This document shows positions 4,416 to 5,866 of a stretch of DNA of 5,866 nucleotides, piece after piece. The position numbers were made by a program, and so were the translations under genes. Each line of letters begins with the position of its first letter. Positions within the stretch are counted from its first letter, which is position 1. The DNA comes from Patescibacteria group bacterium (GTDB lineage: Bacteria; Patescibacteriota; Microgenomatia; UM-FILTER-40-11), in assembly GCA_023473205.1 (NCBI GenBank), contig JAMCYY010000065.1, forward strand, positions 1 through 5,866, read 5' to 3'. Under the pieces are notes generated by a model. That model searched no databases. It was not told where the DNA came from and saw only the letters and a list, made by a program, of their open reading frames with translations.

Positions 4416-5594
4416 CTACTCCTGTTCTTTCAAAATTACGGTTACTTTAATTTCTTTATCATTTCGCCAAACTGTCAATTCCATTTTATCGCCGACTTTT
4501 TTTTTGGCAATAAATTCTGCCAAAGGATGCTTGTCAGTAACTTTTTCACCATTAACTTTGGTAATAATATCCCCTGCTTGTAAACCATTTTGTTCTGCCG
4601 GAGAATTAGCCACCACTTCCACCACTCCGGCACCCTCAACCCAACCTTTGGCAACCGCTTCCTGTTGGTTAATCATCCGAAAACGGACGCCTAAATATGG
4701 CCGCGAAAATTGACCAGTCTGGTTAAAATTAGCCAGCATTTCTTTAACCACATTAATAGGCAAAGCAAAACCAATATTCTGAGCGCCAGAGGCTACCGCC
4801 ACATTCACACCAATTACCTGACCACTTGAATTAAGCAATGGGCCGCCAGAATTTCCAGGGTTGATCGCCGCATCAGTTTGGATTACATTTTCCAGGTTCT
4901 CTGAACCTTCAAAGGGGCTGCCAGCCGTAATACCTCGCCCCAACCCGGAAATTACCCCGGTAGTTACTGTATTCCTAAATTCCCCTAAAGCTGTGCCGAT
5001 GGCAATTACAAACTGTCCTACCTTTAATTTTGAAGAATCTCCCAGTTCTACCGGCTGAAGCACTTGTCCTGAGCTTGCCGAAGGATTGATTTTTAAAATT
5101 GCTAAATCATTAATCGGATCACGATAGATTTTTTCCACTTCATAAAGCTTATTGTCTTTAAAAAAGACACGGTAACTTGCTGAGGTATCAGCGACAACAT
5201 GTTTATTGGTTACCACCAGTCCATCTTGAGAAACCACAAAACCACTGCCAATATCTTGCTCAATTTTCTGCTCTTTAGGACTGGGAGACCTTTGGGGGAA
5301 ATCAAAAAAACCAAATGGATCAAAAAAGCCTTGAAAAGGATCAACGACTTGTTGAGTTTTCTTAATACCAACAGTCACAACAGAAGGTCCAAATTTGTCT
5401 ACTACATTAGTAACAACCGATTCTTCATTAACAACTTTTCTTTCGGCGATGGTTGTTTCTAATGGGTTTTTTGACAAAAATTTATCTAAAAATCGAAGCC
5501 CATAGATCCGGTCAGAAAGCGCCCCGGAAAGAAAGACAGCAAAAAGAAAGATACCGGCTAAGAAACCAATGATGAATTGCTGAAATTTCTTCAT
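4416..5594 (-). CDS. htrA: Membrane-anchored HtrA/Deg serine protease with one PDZ domain
   Basis: An S1C-family protease that degrades or helps refold damaged proteins outside the cytoplasmic membrane. Of 392 residues, 1-6 are a short cytoplasmic start and about 7-26 (FIIGFLAGIFLFAVFLSGAL) a signal anchor with no obvious cleavage site. A Phe/Pro-rich segment (84-101) sits where HtrA proteins carry the LA loop. The trypsin-like domain (about 62-290) has the full catalytic triad: His132 in VVTNKHVVA, Asp163 in NDLAILKI and Ser249 in AINPGNSGGPL. A single PDZ domain (about 298-390) carries the binding-groove start YLGV and GLQAGDIITKVNGEKV. Residues 171-177 (PSASSGQ) are an insertion encoded by a dispersed repeat. 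The start ATG follows a good promoter with an almost absent leader and no Shine-Dalgarno. It is followed by the coupled unknown gene and preceded by a Ctp protease. Confidence 0.96.
   Translation of the reverse strand: MKKFQQFIIGFLAGIFLFAVFLSGALSDRIYGLRFLDKFLSKNPLETTIAERKVVNEESVVTNVVDKFGPSVVTVGIKKTQQVVDPFQGFFDPFGFFDFPQRSPSPKEQKIEQDIGSGFVVSQDGLVVTNKHVVADTSASYRVFFKDNKLYEVEKIYRDPINDLAILKINPSASSGQVLQPVELGDSSKLKVGQFVIAIGTALGEFRNTVTTGVISGLGRGITAGSPFEGSENLENVIQTDAAINPGNSGGPLLNSSGQVIGVNVAVASGAQNIGFALPINVVKEMLANFNQTGQFSRPYLGVRFRMINQQEAVAKGWVEGAGVVEVVANSPAEQNGLQAGDIITKVNGEKVTDKHPLAEFIAKKKVGDKMELTVWRNDKEIKVTVILKEQE
5066..5084 (-). repeat. Dispersed 19-bp repeat translated within htrA
   Basis: On the htrA strand this reads CCTTCGGCAAGCTCAGGAC, one base from the CCTTCGACAAGCTCAGGAC element that I know as a high-copy short repeat in many environmental bacterial genomes, notably candidate phyla. 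Here it lies in frame and encodes PSASSGQ in a loop between the catalytic-Asp strand and the next conserved strand (LQPVELGDSSKL). Ordinary HtrA proteins have a shorter loop there. The family assignment is from memory. Confidence 0.65.
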
Positions 5595-5609
5595 ATTACT
5601 ATAAAAGAA

Positions 5610-5637
5610 ATTTTAGTCGATTTTTAAAGGATGTCAA
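5610..5637 (-). promoter_or_regulatory. Sigma-70-type promoter of htrA
   Basis: On the minus strand a perfect -35 hexamer TTGACA (5637-5632) is followed after 16 nt by TAAAAT (5615-5610), a five-of-six match to TATAAT. Transcription would begin around 5603, leaving a leader of only about 8 nt before the ATG at 5594. The transcript would thus be nearly leaderless, which fits the lack of a Shine-Dalgarno site. It allows htrA and the downstream gene to be expressed without the upstream ctp gene. Confidence 0.66.
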
Positions 5638-5683
5638 GTTGAAAAAGGCACCTTGTTATTGGTTACCCTTGCTATCTTGTTTA

Positions 5684-5719
5684 GAATAATTTGAATAATT
5701 AGGTTAATTAGAATAATTG
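5684..5719. repeat. Four-unit 9-bp tandem repeat between ctp and htrA
   Basis: Four consecutive 9-mers lie end to end: GAATAATTT, GAATAATTA, GGTTAATTA and GAATAATTG, starting at 5684, 5693, 5702 and 5711. Three share GAATAATT exactly. The array starts (reading the genes' direction) 4 nt after the ctp stop and well before the htrA promoter. It encodes nothing visible and has no terminator structure. Confidence 0.7.
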
Positions 5720-5723
5720 TTAT

Positions 5724-5866
5724 TTACTTCGCTAGAAGCTCAAGCGCTTTCTCCATCTGAAGATCAATATTGGGGTCTTTTTCATCCGGTTTTATTTCAT
5801 AATCTGGCTTAACCCCTTCTTTATCAATTGATTTTCCAGAAGGAAGAAGCCATCCAAACAATTAAA
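5724..5866 (-). CDS. C-terminal end of an S41 carboxyl-terminal processing protease, partial
   Basis: The reading frame from the window edge to the TAA at 5724-5726 encodes 45 residues beginning LFGWLLPSGKSIDKEGVKPD and ending with a short charged helix, MEKALELLAK. The W-LxPSGxSIxxxGVxPD pattern is the conserved C-terminal part of Ctp/Prc-type S41 peptidases, which cut proteins near their C-termini outside the cytoplasmic membrane with a Ser/Lys dyad; the catalytic residues lie beyond this window. After it come the usual 'KPDEKDP' linker and final 'D.QMEKAL' helix of the family. A TAA (5862-5864) interrupts the frame in the last five bases, probably a contig-edge error because the conserved family sequence continues upstream. 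It is on the same strand as htrA, 129 nt ahead of it. Confidence 0.85.

Noticed and set aside
4363..4713. Plus-strand open frame opposite htrA and the unknown gene
   Set aside because: It is the antisense shadow of HtrA PDZ coding sequence, which has clear conserved motifs on the minus strand.
5638..5680. Intrinsic terminator for ctp at AAGGTGCCTTTTT (minus strand)
   Set aside because: The only stem next to the T-run is 4 bp with a 2-nt loop, which cannot form; alternative pairings need large loops.
1..5866. CRISPR array, insertion sequence, tRNA or rRNA gene
   Set aside because: No regularly spaced direct repeats of CRISPR length, no transposase motifs, and no cloverleaf or rRNA-like sequence were seen on either strand by eye.

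Overview
The window looks like a short stretch of a small-genome, AT-leaning bacterium, most probably a member of the Candidate Phyla Radiation (Patescibacteria). The signs are: short, tightly packed conserved genes with mostly weak or absent Shine-Dalgarno sites; a ribosomal protein L31 with a long lysine-rich tail; a release factor 1 without its N-terminal domain; and short AT-rich or palindromic repeats placed between and inside genes. This is inference from gene content, since no rRNA or tRNA gene is present. Stop usage fits the standard bacterial code: TGA ends the first gene at its expected C-terminus.

Layout, plus strand: (1) the C-terminal three quarters of a HisG-like ATP phosphoribosyltransferase (open frame 14-493, frame broken near the window edge); (2) one base later, a full-length histidyl-tRNA synthetase (498-1790); (3) a ten-helix EamA/DMT-family transporter (1803-2741); (4) a promoter embedded in the 3' end of the transporter gene, driving a structured leader of about 110 nt and ribosomal protein L31 (rpmE, 2857-3168); (5) a repeat-filled spacer and a release factor 1 that begins exactly at domain 2 (prfA, 3284-3979).

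Layout, minus strand, converging on prfA with one base between the stop codons: the last 45 residues of an S41 C-terminal processing protease (5724 to the window end), a 128-nt spacer with a 9-bp tandem repeat and a near-consensus promoter, a membrane-anchored HtrA/Deg serine protease with one PDZ domain (4416-5594), and a 143-residue protein of unknown family (3981-4412) whose Shine-Dalgarno lies in the last codons of htrA. A weak intrinsic terminator for this operon lies over the two convergent stops.

The plus-strand genes are mainly translation functions (HisRS, L31, RF1) with a HisG-like enzyme and a transporter. The minus-strand genes form an extracytoplasmic proteolysis cluster (Ctp plus HtrA). 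No CRISPR array, insertion sequence, tRNA or rRNA is visible. The points most worth following are the unknown HtrA-linked protein, the domain-1-less RF1, the rpmE leader hairpins, and two places where dispersed repeats appear to have been translated into protein (EamA and HtrA). Both window ends show frame-breaking stops within 15 nt of the edge, which suggests contig-end errors.
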